From the NCBI RefSeq assembly GCF_017355525.1, contig NZ_CP067395.1:3813001-3877000 (forward strand): a stretch of DNA of 64,000 nucleotides, in the 5' to 3' direction. The stretch comes from Lysobacter enzymogenes (lineage in GTDB: Bacteria > Pseudomonadota > Gammaproteobacteria > Xanthomonadales > Xanthomonadaceae). Shown one piece after another: positions 35,543 through 45,654 of the stretch. A program made the position numbers and the translations under genes. The notes below the pieces were generated by a model. The model saw only the letters and a list, made by a program, of their open reading frames with translations. It searched no databases and was not told where the DNA came from. Each line of letters starts with the position of its first letter. Within the stretch, counting starts at the first letter, position 1.

Positions 35543-37384
35543 TCACCCCAACCGCCAAGCCAACCCCGACACCCGCGCCGCATGCCGCGCCAACGCCGCG
35601 CGCAGCACGTTCTCGCTCGCGGCCAGATGCACCTCGCCGCGCGCGCGGGTCAGCCCGGTGTAAACCAGTTCGCGCGATAGATGCCGCGCGTCCTGCCGCG
35701 GCAGCTGCAACCACACCCGCTCGAACTCCGACCCCTGCGACTTGTGCACGGTCATCGCGAACGCGCCGCTGTGCGCGGGCAGTGCGGAGGGGTGGAAGGG
35801 GCGAGGACCCTGACTGCCGCCGGCGAACCACGCGACGGTGCCGGCGGTGGGGTCGTCGCGACCGGCGCCGTCGCGCGCGCGCAGGCAGACGCCGATGTCG
35901 CCGTTGAACAGGCCGTGGCGATAGCTATTCTCGGTGATCAGCAGCAGGCGGCCGTGGAAGTAGGCGGGACGGTGCGCTCCGGCCAGTGCTTCTTCGATGC
36001 GTGCGTTGAGCGGAGCGGCGCCCTGGCCGCCGTCGCGCAGCGCGGTCAGCAGACGCAGGCGCGCGGCCAGGGCCAGGGCTTGCGCGGGATCGTCGCTGTC
36101 GCCGATCGCGCGCCACGCCGGCAGCAGGCGCTCGCGGCCGCTGCCGGCGAGCGGGTCGTGCACGTCTTCGTGAAAATGCACGCCGCGCAGTTCGCCGCTG
36201 CGCAGCAGGGCCAGCGCGGTGTCGGCGTCGCCGGCGCGCACGGCGTCGGCCAGCGGGGCCAGTTGCAGGTCTTCGGTCTGGCGGTAGCCGCGGCGCAGGT
36301 GTGCGCGGCTGGCGCTGAGCGGGGTCGGCGCAGTCTGCACCGGCACGGCGTCGCCGAGCAGCGGACGCAGCGCACTGGCTTGTTCGGCGGGCAGGCCGTC
36401 GTCGTCGCCGGCGGCGTCGACGATCGCGGCGAGCACGTCGCCGGCTTCCACCGACGGCAGCTGGTCGCGGTCGCCGAGCAGGATCAGGCGCGCGCCGTCG
36501 GGCACGGCTTCGACCAGTTTGCACATCAGCGGCAGGTCGACCATCGAGGCTTCGTCGACCACGACGACGTCGAAGGCCAGCGGATTGCGCGCGTCGTGGC
36601 GGAAGCGCGGACGGTCGGGCACGACGCCGAGCAGGCGGTGCAGGGTGCCGGCTTGTTGCGGCAAGGCGTCGAGCAACGCGGCGTCGAAGTCCGGCAGCTC
36701 GCGCAAGCGTTCGGCGGCGCCGCGCAGGCTTTCGGCCATGCGCTCGGCGGCGCGGCCGGTCGGCGCGGCCAGGGCGATGCGCGGCGGCGCCACGCCGTCC
36801 AGGCGCGCCTGCGCGATCAGCAGCACCAGCACGCGCGCGATGGTGGTGGTCTTGCCGGTGCCGGGGCCGCCGGTGGCGAGCAACAGCGATTGCAGCAGCG
36901 CCAGCGCGGCGGCGCGGGCCTGGCGGTCGTCGTCGCGCGCGTGCGGAAACAGTTGCGCGAACAGCGGCGCCAGCGCGTCCAGGTCGGCCGGCGGCGGCGC
37001 GAACGCCTGCAAGCGGCGCAGGCCCGCGGCGAGGCGGCGTTCGTATTCGCGGTAACGGCGCAGGTACAGCAGGCCGCGTTCGAGCACCAACGGCGCGGCC
37101 GCGTCGGCGGCTTCGTCGGCGCCCGGCGTGGCGACCCAGCGCGATTGCGCCAGCAGCGCCAGCCACGCCTGCGGCTCGGGCCATTCGATCGCCGCTTCGC
37201 TGAGCCACTGCGGCTTGCGCGGATCGAACGCGGCATGGCCGCGCGCGATCGCCTGCGAAGCCAATGCCGCGCCGGCCAGCACCGCATCGGGCGTGTCGCG
37301 GTCGAGCCGGCGCAGCGCCTGCGCCAGCGCGTGGTCGACGGTGCGCAGCGCGCCGTCGCGGAACAGGGCGTCGAGCAGGCTCAT
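35543..37384 (-). CDS. recD: Exodeoxyribonuclease V alpha subunit RecD
   Basis: The 613-residue product has the RecD helicase motifs: Walker A GGPGTGKTTT (about residues 170-178), motif Ia LAAPTGRAAERMAESLRG, Walker B VVVDEASMVD, GDRDQLPSVEAGDVL, and the C-terminal SF1 motif TVHKSQGSEFERV (about 545) and VYTGLTRARGEV. It is the 5'-to-3' motor of RecBCD. The start ATG at 37382-37384 overlaps the recB stop (ATGA). It is the last gene of the recC-recB-recD operon. Confidence 0.96.
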   Translation of the reverse strand: MSLLDALFRDGALRTVDHALAQALRRLDRDTPDAVLAGAALASQAIARGHAAFDPRKPQWLSEAAIEWPEPQAWLALLAQSRWVATPGADEAADAAAPLVLERGLLYLRRYREYERRLAAGLRRLQAFAPPPADLDALAPLFAQLFPHARDDDRQARAAALALLQSLLLATGGPGTGKTTTIARVLVLLIAQARLDGVAPPRIALAAPTGRAAERMAESLRGAAERLRELPDFDAALLDALPQQAGTLHRLLGVVPDRPRFRHDARNPLAFDVVVVDEASMVDLPLMCKLVEAVPDGARLILLGDRDQLPSVEAGDVLAAIVDAAGDDDGLPAEQASALRPLLGDAVPVQTAPTPLSASRAHLRRGYRQTEDLQLAPLADAVRAGDADTALALLRSGELRGVHFHEDVHDPLAGSGRERLLPAWRAIGDSDDPAQALALAARLRLLTALRDGGQGAAPLNARIEEALAGAHRPAYFHGRLLLITENSYRHGLFNGDIGVCLRARDGAGRDDPTAGTVAWFAGGSQGPRPFHPSALPAHSGAFAMTVHKSQGSEFERVWLQLPRQDARHLSRELVYTGLTRARGEVHLAASENVLRAALARHAARVSGLAWRLG

Positions 37385-40300
37385 CGCGCGCCTCCGGCGA
37401 ACGCCGCGTCGAGCGCTTCGATCAAGGCTTGCGGCGGCTTGGCCGCGTAAAGACCGGCCTGCGGATCGGCCGCATCGAGGCCGCGGCAGAACAGATAGCG
37501 CACGCCGCCGAAATCGCGCGCGTAGTCGTAGGCCTCGCCGAGGCGGAAACGCAGCCAGCGGTGCAGGGCGACGGTGTAGATCAGCGATTGCAGGTCGTAC
37601 TCGCTTTCGGCCATCGCGCGTTCGACCTGGGCGGCGTCGAACCCCGGCAGGCGGTTGGTCTTGTAGTCGAGCACGTAATAGCGGCCGTCGTGCGAATACA
37701 CCAAGTCGATCTTGCCGGTCATCAAGCCTTCCAGGCGCCGGCGCGAGCCGAACGCGCGGCGCTCGCGCACCTGGCCGTGCGCGTGCAGCGCGGCCAGCAG
37801 CGCGTCGATCGGCGCGGCGTCGAGAGCGAAGTGGAATTCCATTTCGCTGCGCCGCGCCGGTTCTGGCACGTCGCACAGGCGCGCGCCTTCGGGCAGCGGC
37901 GCGACCAGGGTGCGCCCGACCAGCGAACCGAGCAGCTCCATGCCGTCGGCGATTTCGGTTTCGGTGTAGCCCTCCTTGCCCATCGCCGAAGCCAGCACCT
38001 CGGCCTGCCCCGGCGGCGGCGGATCGCCTGCGCGCCAGTCGCGCCAGGCGCCGAAGTCGACGCGTTCGAGCGCGTTGTGGACGACGTTGCCGAAGCGGCT
38101 GCCGCCGAAGCGCGCATCGCCGGGCAGCGCCGCGGCCGGCGCGGAATCGATGGCGGCGTCCACGGCGGTCTGCGGTTCGTCTTCGGCGCCGCGTTCGTCC
38201 TGCGCCGCGGGGTCGAAACCGGCGTCCTCGTTGGTCAGCTGGGTGAAGCTGTACACCCACCAGTCGCGCGCGACCTTGGCGACGGCTTCGCGCGCCGGCG
38301 GCACCGCGCCGGCGGCGGCGGGCGGCAGCGGCGCGGGCGGCGGCTCGATCGGCGCCGCGTCGATCGCAACGCCGGGTTCGCGCGCCAGCGCGTCGAGGTC
38401 GGCCAGCATCGGCTGCAGCGGCGACAGCGACGCCTGGTACAGCGGCCCGGCGGCGATCCACAGCGCGTGGCGCGCGCGGGTCAGGCCGACGTAGAGCAGA
38501 CGCGCGTCCTCGGCGCGGTTCTCCAGCGCGGCGCGCTCGCGCGCGGCGTCCCAGTCCGGCGCGTTCGGGTCGAACACCTCGCTTTGCAGTTGCATGACCC
38601 GGCCGAGGTCGGGATCGGGGTATTCGCACCAGCGGCCGGGGCGCGGTTCGCGGCCCAGCGCGACGAACGGCAGGAACACCAGGCCGAATTCCAGGCCCTT
38701 GCTCTTGTGCAGGGTCAGGATCTGTACCCGGTGCGCGTCCGATTCCAATCGCAGTTGTTGTTTCTCGTCGCTGTCGTCGGCCTCGGCGATGCGCAGGCGC
38801 AGCCAGTCGCGCAGGCCGTGCAGGCCGAGCGCTCGGCGGTCGGCTTCCTGCAAGGTCTCGGCCAGTTGCAGCAGGTTGGTCAGACGGCGTTCGCCGTCGC
38901 TGATCGCGAGCAATCGCGGCGCTTGTTGCGCGCACAGCTCGGCCAGCAGCGCCAGCGGGCCGTGGCGCTGCCAGCGCTCGCGCCAGTGCAGCGCCTGCGC
39001 TTGCCAGCGCGCCTGTTCGGTTTCCTCGGCGGCCACGCGCGCCACCTGCGCGCCGTCCAGGCCGACCAGCACCGTCGCCAGCGCCGCGCGCAGGCGGCCG
39101 CTGTCGCCGGGGTGCAGCAAGGCGTCGAACAGGGTCAGCACTTCCATCGCCTGTTCGGTCGCGAACAGGCTGCGGCGGCCGGCGGCGACCGCGGGGATGC
39201 CGGCGGCGGTCAATGCTTGCTGGATCTGCGCGGCCTCGTCGTGGCTGCGCACCAACACGGCTATGTCGGCCGGGCGCAACGGCCGGCCCTGGATCGTGGC
39301 GCGGCCGGCGCGCGCATCGGCGAGCCAGCGGTGGATCGCGGCGACGCAGGCGCGCGCGGCCAGCTCGCGCGATTCGGGCGAACTCCACTCGGGTTTCTTG
39401 CGTCCGTCGGCCGGCGGCGGCAGCGCGCGCAACACCAGCGCCGGTGCCACGGCGCCATCGCGCTGCAGATCGTCGTCGGCGACCGCGCCGCCGGCTTCGA
39501 CCGCGCGGAAGCGGATGCGCGGATCGACGAACGCGGCCGCGCCGGCCTGCGCGTACAGCGCGGCGATCGCTTGCAGCAACGAAGGCCGCGAGCGGAAATT
39601 GTGGTCCAGCGGCGGCGCCGGCTCGGCCTGCGCCGCGGCCGACAGATAGGTGTGCACGTCGCCGCCGCGGAACCCGTAGATCGCCTGCTTGGGATCGCCG
39701 ATCAGGAACAAGGCGCTGCCTTCCGCCCCGGCCTCGCCGAACACGCGGCGGAAGATCGCCCACTGGCGCGGGTCGGTGTCCTGGAATTCGTCGACCAAGG
39801 CCACCGCATACTGTTCGCGCAGACGCTGCGCCAAGGCCTCGCCGTGCGCGCCGTCCAGCGCTGCGGCGACATCGGCGATCAGATCGTCGAAGCTCTGCAC
39901 CCGGCGCACGCGCTTGAGTTCGGCCAACCGTTGCGACGCCGCCGCGCGGATGCGGTGCGCCAACGCGAGCCGCTGCGCCGCGAGCCACTGCTCGCGCCGC
40001 TGCGCGGTGTCGAGATACGTCGCCACCGCGTCGAACAACGGCGACGCCGGCACTTGCGCTTCCTTGCCCTTGTTGGCCTTCGACGCCAACGCGGCGGGCG
40101 CGAGCTTTTGTACGCGTTCGTCGAGCGGCTGGCCGTAGTCGCCGTTGGCGCACCACGCGCGCAGCTGTGCGTACAGCTCACCCGGCAGGTTGGCGCGGTA
40201 GCTGTTGCCGTTGAGTACCTTGCCGGCGATGGCCGCGTCGAGCGCGGCGAAGGCCTCGTCGGCGTGCGCCGCGAAGGCGTCGCTCAACGCCGCGCCGGCC

Positions 40301-40983
40301 TGTTGCAACTCGTCCAGCGGATCGTCCGCGGCTTCCGGCGCGGCCGGCAGCAGCAACGGCGTGCGCAGCAACGCGCCGAGGTCGGCGGCCAGCGACGGCG
40401 GGCCGCCGGGCCATTGCAGCGCCAGCAGTTCGGCTTCGCCGGCGTCGTTGCCGAACGCGCGCCACAGGTCGACGGCGATTTCGTCGTGCAGCTCGCGCTC
40501 GCTGCCGATCAGCTCGGGCGCGTCGAACGGCTGGCCGGTTTCCAGCGCGTGCTCGGCGAGCACGCGCGCGCAGAAGCCGTGAATGGTGACCACCGCGGCC
40601 AGATCGATCTCGCGCGCGGCGCGTTGCAGGCGCGCGCGCAGCGCGGCCTCGCCTTCGAGCTCGGCCTGCGCGCGCACCAGCGTGCGGGTCAGCGCGCGCT
40701 CGGCATCGTCGTCGGCCGGCTGCAACGCGGGATCGTCCGCGGCGATGCGCGCGGCCAGCAGCAAACGCCGGCGCAAGCGCTCGCGCAGCTCTTGGGTCGC
40801 CGCGTCGGTGAAGGTCACCGCGAGGATGCGGCTGACGCTGAGGCCGCGTTCGATCACCAGCCGCGCGACCAGCGTGGCCAGGGTGTAGGTCTTGCCGGTG
40901 CCGGCGCTGGCCTCGATCAGGCGCAGGCCGTCGAGCGGCAGCGCCAGGAACGGGTCGGTGGGGTTCGCGTCGCCGGCGCTCAT
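37381..40983 (-). CDS. recB: Exodeoxyribonuclease V beta subunit RecB
   Basis: The 1200-residue product carries Walker A EASAGTGKTYTLATL (from residue 24), AVTFTDAATQELRERLRRRL, the UvrD-type Walker B EFQDTDPRQWAIF, and ALFLIGDPKQAIYGFRGGDV. The nuclease domain at the C terminus contains KIDLVYSHDGRYYVLDYKTN with the catalytic D-x-K near residue 1100. It provides the 3'-to-5' motor and the nuclease that responds to Chi. The start ATG at 40981-40983 overlaps the recC stop. Long upstream open frame is not part of the gene. Confidence 0.97.
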   Translation of the reverse strand: MSAGDANPTDPFLALPLDGLRLIEASAGTGKTYTLATLVARLVIERGLSVSRILAVTFTDAATQELRERLRRRLLLAARIAADDPALQPADDDAERALTRTLVRAQAELEGEAALRARLQRAAREIDLAAVVTIHGFCARVLAEHALETGQPFDAPELIGSERELHDEIAVDLWRAFGNDAGEAELLALQWPGGPPSLAADLGALLRTPLLLPAAPEAADDPLDELQQAGAALSDAFAAHADEAFAALDAAIAGKVLNGNSYRANLPGELYAQLRAWCANGDYGQPLDERVQKLAPAALASKANKGKEAQVPASPLFDAVATYLDTAQRREQWLAAQRLALAHRIRAAASQRLAELKRVRRVQSFDDLIADVAAALDGAHGEALAQRLREQYAVALVDEFQDTDPRQWAIFRRVFGEAGAEGSALFLIGDPKQAIYGFRGGDVHTYLSAAAQAEPAPPLDHNFRSRPSLLQAIAALYAQAGAAAFVDPRIRFRAVEAGGAVADDDLQRDGAVAPALVLRALPPPADGRKKPEWSSPESRELAARACVAAIHRWLADARAGRATIQGRPLRPADIAVLVRSHDEAAQIQQALTAAGIPAVAAGRRSLFATEQAMEVLTLFDALLHPGDSGRLRAALATVLVGLDGAQVARVAAEETEQARWQAQALHWRERWQRHGPLALLAELCAQQAPRLLAISDGERRLTNLLQLAETLQEADRRALGLHGLRDWLRLRIAEADDSDEKQQLRLESDAHRVQILTLHKSKGLEFGLVFLPFVALGREPRPGRWCEYPDPDLGRVMQLQSEVFDPNAPDWDAARERAALENRAEDARLLYVGLTRARHALWIAAGPLYQASLSPLQPMLADLDALAREPGVAIDAAPIEPPPAPLPPAAAGAVPPAREAVAKVARDWWVYSFTQLTNEDAGFDPAAQDERGAEDEPQTAVDAAIDSAPAAALPGDARFGGSRFGNVVHNALERVDFGAWRDWRAGDPPPPGQAEVLASAMGKEGYTETEIADGMELLGSLVGRTLVAPLPEGARLCDVPEPARRSEMEFHFALDAAPIDALLAALHAHGQVRERRAFGSRRRLEGLMTGKIDLVYSHDGRYYVLDYKTNRLPGFDAAQVERAMAESEYDLQSLIYTVALHRWLRFRLGEAYDYARDFGGVRYLFCRGLDAADPQAGLYAAKPPQALIEALDAAFAGGAR

Positions 40984-43900
40984 GCGGCGTCCTCGTCGCG
41001 GCCCAGCACCACCGCATCGAACACCAGCTTGGCGATGCCGCGGAATTGCTCGCCCAGTTCCGCATCGGCGAACGGATCGCGCCCGCGCAGCGCGAGGCGC
41101 ACGCCGGGTTGGCCGGCTTCGCCCCAATGGCGCGGGCCGCCGTGCCATTGCGCTTCGGCCCGGCTCCAACCAGAGTGTCCACGACCGTCCTTGTCCTGCA
41201 TCGCCGCCTCGTACCACAGCCAGCCCGCGCGCGGCAGGAACGGCAGCGGCATGCGCAGGCCGTAGTCGCGCAGACGCAGCAGCGCCGCCAGCGCGGCGCG
41301 CGCCTGCCGCGGCGGCAACGCGGCGCGCAGGTGCGGGCCGGGCCCGTCGCTGGCTTGGGCGAACTGCGCCAGCGGGCGCGCGTCGCCGAGCGCCGACAGC
41401 ACCAGCCAGTCCAGGCCGTGCGCGATCTGCGCCGGCCCATGCAAGGTATCGAAGCGCAATCGCGCCAGCCCGCTCGGATACAACTCGTCGAGCCGTCCGA
41501 GCAAGCGCGTCCCGTCGAGTTCCAGTTCGAACGGCAGCGTCTGCGCCGCGCCGCCGCGCCAGCGCGCGAACGCGTCGGCATAGGGGCGCACCTGACCGAG
41601 CAAGGCGTCGAGCTGGCGCCGTCCCAGCGGCCCCGACGGCAGCAAGGCGCGCGCGCGCAGCGAAGCCTGCAGGCGGTCGCGGTCGACCGCGCCGTCGCCG
41701 GCGAGCAGGTCGTCGAACACCGCGCGCTGCAATTGTTGGCGGAACAGACCGCGCCCCGGCAGCACCAGCGGTTCGACGTCTTCGGCGGTTTCGATTTCCT
41801 CGGGCAGGCGCAGGCCCAGGCGCTGGCGCAGGAACGCGGTCGGCGGATCGCGCAGGAAGCTGCGCAGGTCCTGGTAGTTCAAGTGGCGGTCGCCGTCTTC
41901 GTGCTGCAGCGGCGGCAACAGGTCGTCGAGCCACGGGCCGAGATCTTCGCGCCGGCCCGCGCCGGCGTCCGCGGCCGGACGCCATTCGCTGCGGTAACTG
42001 AAGCGGCGCGGTTCGGCCGCGTCGCCGGCGTCGCCGCCGAACGCGGCCGGCGCGAACGGCTGCAACGGCTGGCGCACCACGAACTGCGCGCGCACCTGGG
42101 CCGGATCGGCGTGGTAGCGGGCGATCGCGTCGAGCAGTTCCGACACCAGCGGCGACGGCTCGCGCTGGCTGCCGTCGCGCGGGTCGGCGCCCAGGTAGCT
42201 CAGATAGAACGCGTCGGACGCGGCGCCGAACAATTGCAGGAACAAGAAGCGGTCGTCGTCGCGCAGCGAGCGGTCGCCGCGGCGGCGCGCGCCGGTGCCG
42301 AGTTCGGCGGCGAGGCGGTTGAGGCCGCCGGCCGGGTCGCGGCGCGGGTAATCGCCGTCGTTCATGCCGAGCAGGCAGATCGCGCGGAACGGAATCAAAC
42401 GCATCGGCACCATCCGGCCGAAGCTGACCCCGCCGGTCAGCAGCGGCGCGCGGGTGTCGGCCTCGGCCAGCGCGGCGCGGAAATGCGCGCGCACCACTTC
42501 CGGCGCGACGCTGCCGTCGAAGCCGGCCGCGGCGGCGTCGCCGGCGAAGGTTTCCACCAGCGTGCGCAGGCGTTCCAGCGTGCGCTGGTCGCCGCTGTCG
42601 CGCGGGCGTTCGGGCAGCAGCGCGCGCAGCGGGCCGAGCAGGCGTTCGCACCATTGCGCCGGGGTCAGCTCGGCGGCGAGGCCGCGTTCGAACCGGGCCA
42701 GCACGCGCAACAGGCGGATCAACGCATCGAGCGCATCGAGCGCAGCGCCTTCGAGTTCGGCGTACGGCGCGACGCCGGCGACCAAGGCGCCGTCGCCGTC
42801 TTCGCCGTCGCCGGCGGCGTGGCCGATCAGCACGCGGTCGAGCGCGAACGCCCAGGTGTAGGCGTCGTCGCCGGGCGCGTCGTGGCGGCCGCGATGGGCG
42901 GCGTCGATGCCCCAGCGCGCGCCGGCTTCGCCGAGCCACACGCGCAGGCGCTCCAGGCCGTCGCCGTCGAGGCCGGCCTGTTCGGCGATCGCCGGAGTCG
43001 CCAGCAGGTCGAGGATTTCGCTGAGGCCGAAGCGCGACACCGGCAAGGCCAGCAGGCGCAGGAACACTTCGGCCAGGGGCTCGGCGGCGAGCGGGCTGAC
43101 GTCGGCGAGCGCATACGGGATGAAGCCCGGGCGCCCGGCGAGGCCGCCGAACACCGCGGCGATGTGCGGCGCGTACGGATCGATGTCGGGCGCGAGCACG
43201 GCGATGTCGCGCGGTTGCAGCGGCGGGTCGAAGCGGCGGCCTTGTTCGCTGTTCGGATCGAGCAGGCCTTGCAGTTGGTCGTGCAGCACCTGCACCTCGC
43301 GCAAGCGCGTATGGCAGGCGTGGATCTGCACGCTGGCGTCGAGCCGGTCGAGCTGCGCGCGCCACGGCTGCGCCGGCAGCGCGCGCCGGTGCAGCAGGTC
43401 GCGTTGCAGGCGTTGCAGCAGGCTGTCGCGCTCGGGGTCGTCGTAGCGGCTGTCTTCCGGATCGGCGTAGGCGGCGATTTCGCCGGACGGGTGCACCACT
43501 TCGTAGCCGCCGAGCACCGCCATGAAATCGCGCCCGGCCGCGCCCCAGGCCTGCAGCAGCGGGTTGTCGTCTTCGCCGAACGCGGCCTGCTCGCCCTGGC
43601 GCAGGCGCTCGGCCAGAGTGCCCAGGTCGCCCCAGTACTTGCGCGTCGGCGTCGGCAGATAGAAATGCAGGCTGCCGGCGCGGGCCTGGGTCGCGATCAC
43701 CCGCAACACGTCGGGCGAGATGTTCAGCGTGGCGAAGGCGAACAGCCGCGGCGGCAGGCCGCGCGGCGCGTCGTCGCGTTCGCTGTCGCCGCCGAAGCGC
43801 TGCAGGTAGTCGTCGATGCGGCGCGCGCGGTAGCGGCGGCCGCCGGCGACCTTGCGCCACAGCGCCGCCTGCGGGTCGCCGCGCTCGTGACCGGCGTCCC

Positions 43901-44360
43901 AGGCCAGCAGCCAGTCGCGGCGCCAGGCCTGGTATTTCTCGAACAGGCCGGCGAGTTCGCCCGACAGCGACCAGGCCTTGATCGGATCGTCGCCGTCCAG
44001 ATAACCGCGCAGCGGCGCCAATGCCGGCTCGCGCAACTGCGCCGGCCGCGCCAGCTGCGCGTACAGCCGCCAGCGCAGCGCGGCGGCGTCGAGGTCGTCC
44101 TCGCCGCCGGGCACGTTGGCGTCGAGCGCGCGCTGGACGAATTCGCCCGGGGTCAGGAATTCCAGGTTCGCGGCGATGCCGTGCGCCTGCGCCAGGGTCG
44201 CCTGCAACCAGCGCCGCATCGCCACCTGCGGGATCAGGATCGTGTCCGGCGCCAGCAACGGCTGCCCGGGCGCCGGCGTGCGCAGCTCCTGCGCGAGCAG
44301 TCCGGCCAGCACGTCCAGCGCATTGGAATGGTAGAGACGGAAATCGGGACGCGCGGGCAT
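40980..44360 (-). CDS. recC: Exodeoxyribonuclease V gamma subunit RecC
   Basis: A 1126-residue product typical of RecC, with FRLYHSNALDVLAGLLAQEL at the start, VAMRRWLQATLAQAHGIAAN, and the motif LLGMNDGDYPRRDPAGGLNR later. RecC lacks working helicase motifs and holds the Chi-recognition tunnel. Start: the ATG at 44358-44360 gives the expected N terminus; in-frame ATGs further upstream add unlikely Arg/Pro sequence. First of the three overlapping rec genes; it is followed (on the coding strand) by recB with a 4-bp overlap. Confidence 0.96.
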   Translation of the reverse strand: MPARPDFRLYHSNALDVLAGLLAQELRTPAPGQPLLAPDTILIPQVAMRRWLQATLAQAHGIAANLEFLTPGEFVQRALDANVPGGEDDLDAAALRWRLYAQLARPAQLREPALAPLRGYLDGDDPIKAWSLSGELAGLFEKYQAWRRDWLLAWDAGHERGDPQAALWRKVAGGRRYRARRIDDYLQRFGGDSERDDAPRGLPPRLFAFATLNISPDVLRVIATQARAGSLHFYLPTPTRKYWGDLGTLAERLRQGEQAAFGEDDNPLLQAWGAAGRDFMAVLGGYEVVHPSGEIAAYADPEDSRYDDPERDSLLQRLQRDLLHRRALPAQPWRAQLDRLDASVQIHACHTRLREVQVLHDQLQGLLDPNSEQGRRFDPPLQPRDIAVLAPDIDPYAPHIAAVFGGLAGRPGFIPYALADVSPLAAEPLAEVFLRLLALPVSRFGLSEILDLLATPAIAEQAGLDGDGLERLRVWLGEAGARWGIDAAHRGRHDAPGDDAYTWAFALDRVLIGHAAGDGEDGDGALVAGVAPYAELEGAALDALDALIRLLRVLARFERGLAAELTPAQWCERLLGPLRALLPERPRDSGDQRTLERLRTLVETFAGDAAAAGFDGSVAPEVVRAHFRAALAEADTRAPLLTGGVSFGRMVPMRLIPFRAICLLGMNDGDYPRRDPAGGLNRLAAELGTGARRRGDRSLRDDDRFLFLQLFGAASDAFYLSYLGADPRDGSQREPSPLVSELLDAIARYHADPAQVRAQFVVRQPLQPFAPAAFGGDAGDAAEPRRFSYRSEWRPAADAGAGRREDLGPWLDDLLPPLQHEDGDRHLNYQDLRSFLRDPPTAFLRQRLGLRLPEEIETAEDVEPLVLPGRGLFRQQLQRAVFDDLLAGDGAVDRDRLQASLRARALLPSGPLGRRQLDALLGQVRPYADAFARWRGGAAQTLPFELELDGTRLLGRLDELYPSGLARLRFDTLHGPAQIAHGLDWLVLSALGDARPLAQFAQASDGPGPHLRAALPPRQARAALAALLRLRDYGLRMPLPFLPRAGWLWYEAAMQDKDGRGHSGWSRAEAQWHGGPRHWGEAGQPGVRLALRGRDPFADAELGEQFRGIAKLVFDAVVLGRDEDAA

Positions 44361-44862
44361 AGGGCGACATCTTACGTACCCCGGCGCGGCGCGCGTGCAG
44401 CGCATCGGGCGTTTGCGCGGCGCGCGGGGCGTTTGCGCACGGTGTCGCGCGCGGGGTTACGCGCCGTTACCCCGCGCGAGCGGATCCGCGCTTACGCTGC
44501 GCGACGGCGGCGGCTCGGCGCGGCGCCGGCGCTTAAAACGGTTTTAATCCCGACCGGCTGCAATGCGCCGTCGGCGCCGGACACGGTGCGGCCTGGCGGC
44601 GACGCGAGGCGGCGCGCAGCGCCCGACGCGCGGCCGCAGCGGGCGAATCGAACGGTCCGTTCGGCCCGGCGCGACAGCGGCGAGGCCCGCGGACGGCTAA
44701 GCTGCGACAATGGCCTGCGCTCCATCCCCGTTCAGGCGGGCTGGGCCAAGCTGCGCCGTTTTCTGACGGTGTGTTTTCTGGCGGCCGGTTTTCCAGTGTT
44801 CTGGACAGCGTCCGCTTCGCTCCGCCCTGCACCGCATCGCTCCCACCGGTAGCCGCCCCCGC
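44361..44862. other. Intergenic region between divergent recC and mlaF
   Basis: 502 bp with promoters of two divergent operons presumably within. A hairpin CGCGCGGGGT / ACCCCGCGCG (44448-44478) is visible. The small open frames, such as those near 44500-44725, have no ribosome binding site or recognisable product. No other structure was found. Confidence 0.5.
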
Positions 44863-45654
44863 ATGACGACGACTTCGACGCCCATCGTCCGCCTGACCGA
44901 CCTGCGCCTGGATCGCGGCGGCCGCAGCGTGCTGCGCGGCATCAATCTGAGCGTGCCGCGCGGCAGCATCGTCGCCGTGCTCGGCCCGTCCGGCAGCGGC
45001 AAGTCGACCCTGCTGTCGGCGCTGACCGGCGAACTGGCGCCGGCCTCGGGCACGGTCGAAGTGTTCGGCCAACCGGTGCCGCAGAACCAGCGCCAGTTGC
45101 TGGAACTGCGCAAAGGCATCGGCGTGCTGCTGCAAGGCAACGGCCTGCTGACCGACCTGACCGCGGCCGAGAACGTGGCCCTGCCGCTGCGCGCGCACAC
45201 CCAGCTGCCGAACCCGCTGATCCGCCGGCTGGTGCTGATGAAGCTGCACGCGGTCGGCCTGCGCGCGGCCGCCGACGCCTACCCGCGCGAACTCTCCGGC
45301 GGCATGGCCCGGCGCGTGGCGCTGGCGCGCGCGCTGGCGCTGGACCCGCCGCTGATGATCTACGACGAACCGCTGACCGGGCTCGACCCGATCGCCTCGG
45401 GCGTGGTCATGAGCCTGGTGCGCCGGCTCAACGACACCCTCGGCCTGACCAGCATCGTGGTGACCCACCACGTCCACGAAACCCTGCCGGTGGCCGACCA
45501 CGCCATCGTCATCGCCAACGGCGGCATCGTCTTCTCCGGCACCCCGGCCGAGCTGGAGCACAGCGACGACCCCTTGGTGCGCCAGTTCCTGCGCGGCGAG
45601 CCCGACGGCCCGATCGGCTTCGACGCCGCACCGCGCAACTCGGAGGCCGCGTAA
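44863..45654 (+). CDS. mlaF: Phospholipid transport ABC ATP-binding protein MlaF
   Basis: The 263-residue ATPase shows Walker A GPSGSGKST, Q-loop VLLQGNGLLTDLTA, signature LSGGMARRVALARAL, and Walker B LMIYDEPLTGLDP, all in the Mla/Ttg2A type. The C-terminal extension after the H-loop (LVRQFLRGEPDGPIGF) is the family's characteristic tail. With MlaE it powers retrograde glycerophospholipid transport that maintains outer-membrane asymmetry. It is the first of the mlaFEDCB(A) cluster. Confidence 0.95.
   Translation: MTTTSTPIVRLTDLRLDRGGRSVLRGINLSVPRGSIVAVLGPSGSGKSTLLSALTGELAPASGTVEVFGQPVPQNQRQLLELRKGIGVLLQGNGLLTDLTAAENVALPLRAHTQLPNPLIRRLVLMKLHAVGLRAAADAYPRELSGGMARRVALARALALDPPLMIYDEPLTGLDPIASGVVMSLVRRLNDTLGLTSIVVTHHVHETLPVADHAIVIANGGIVFSGTPAELEHSDDPLVRQFLRGEPDGPIGFDAAPRNSEAA

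Noticed and set aside
37264..41265. Long plus-strand frame opposite recB/recD
   Set aside because: Antisense shadow; the minus strand carries clear RecB and RecD motifs and the plus-strand product has low-complexity composition.
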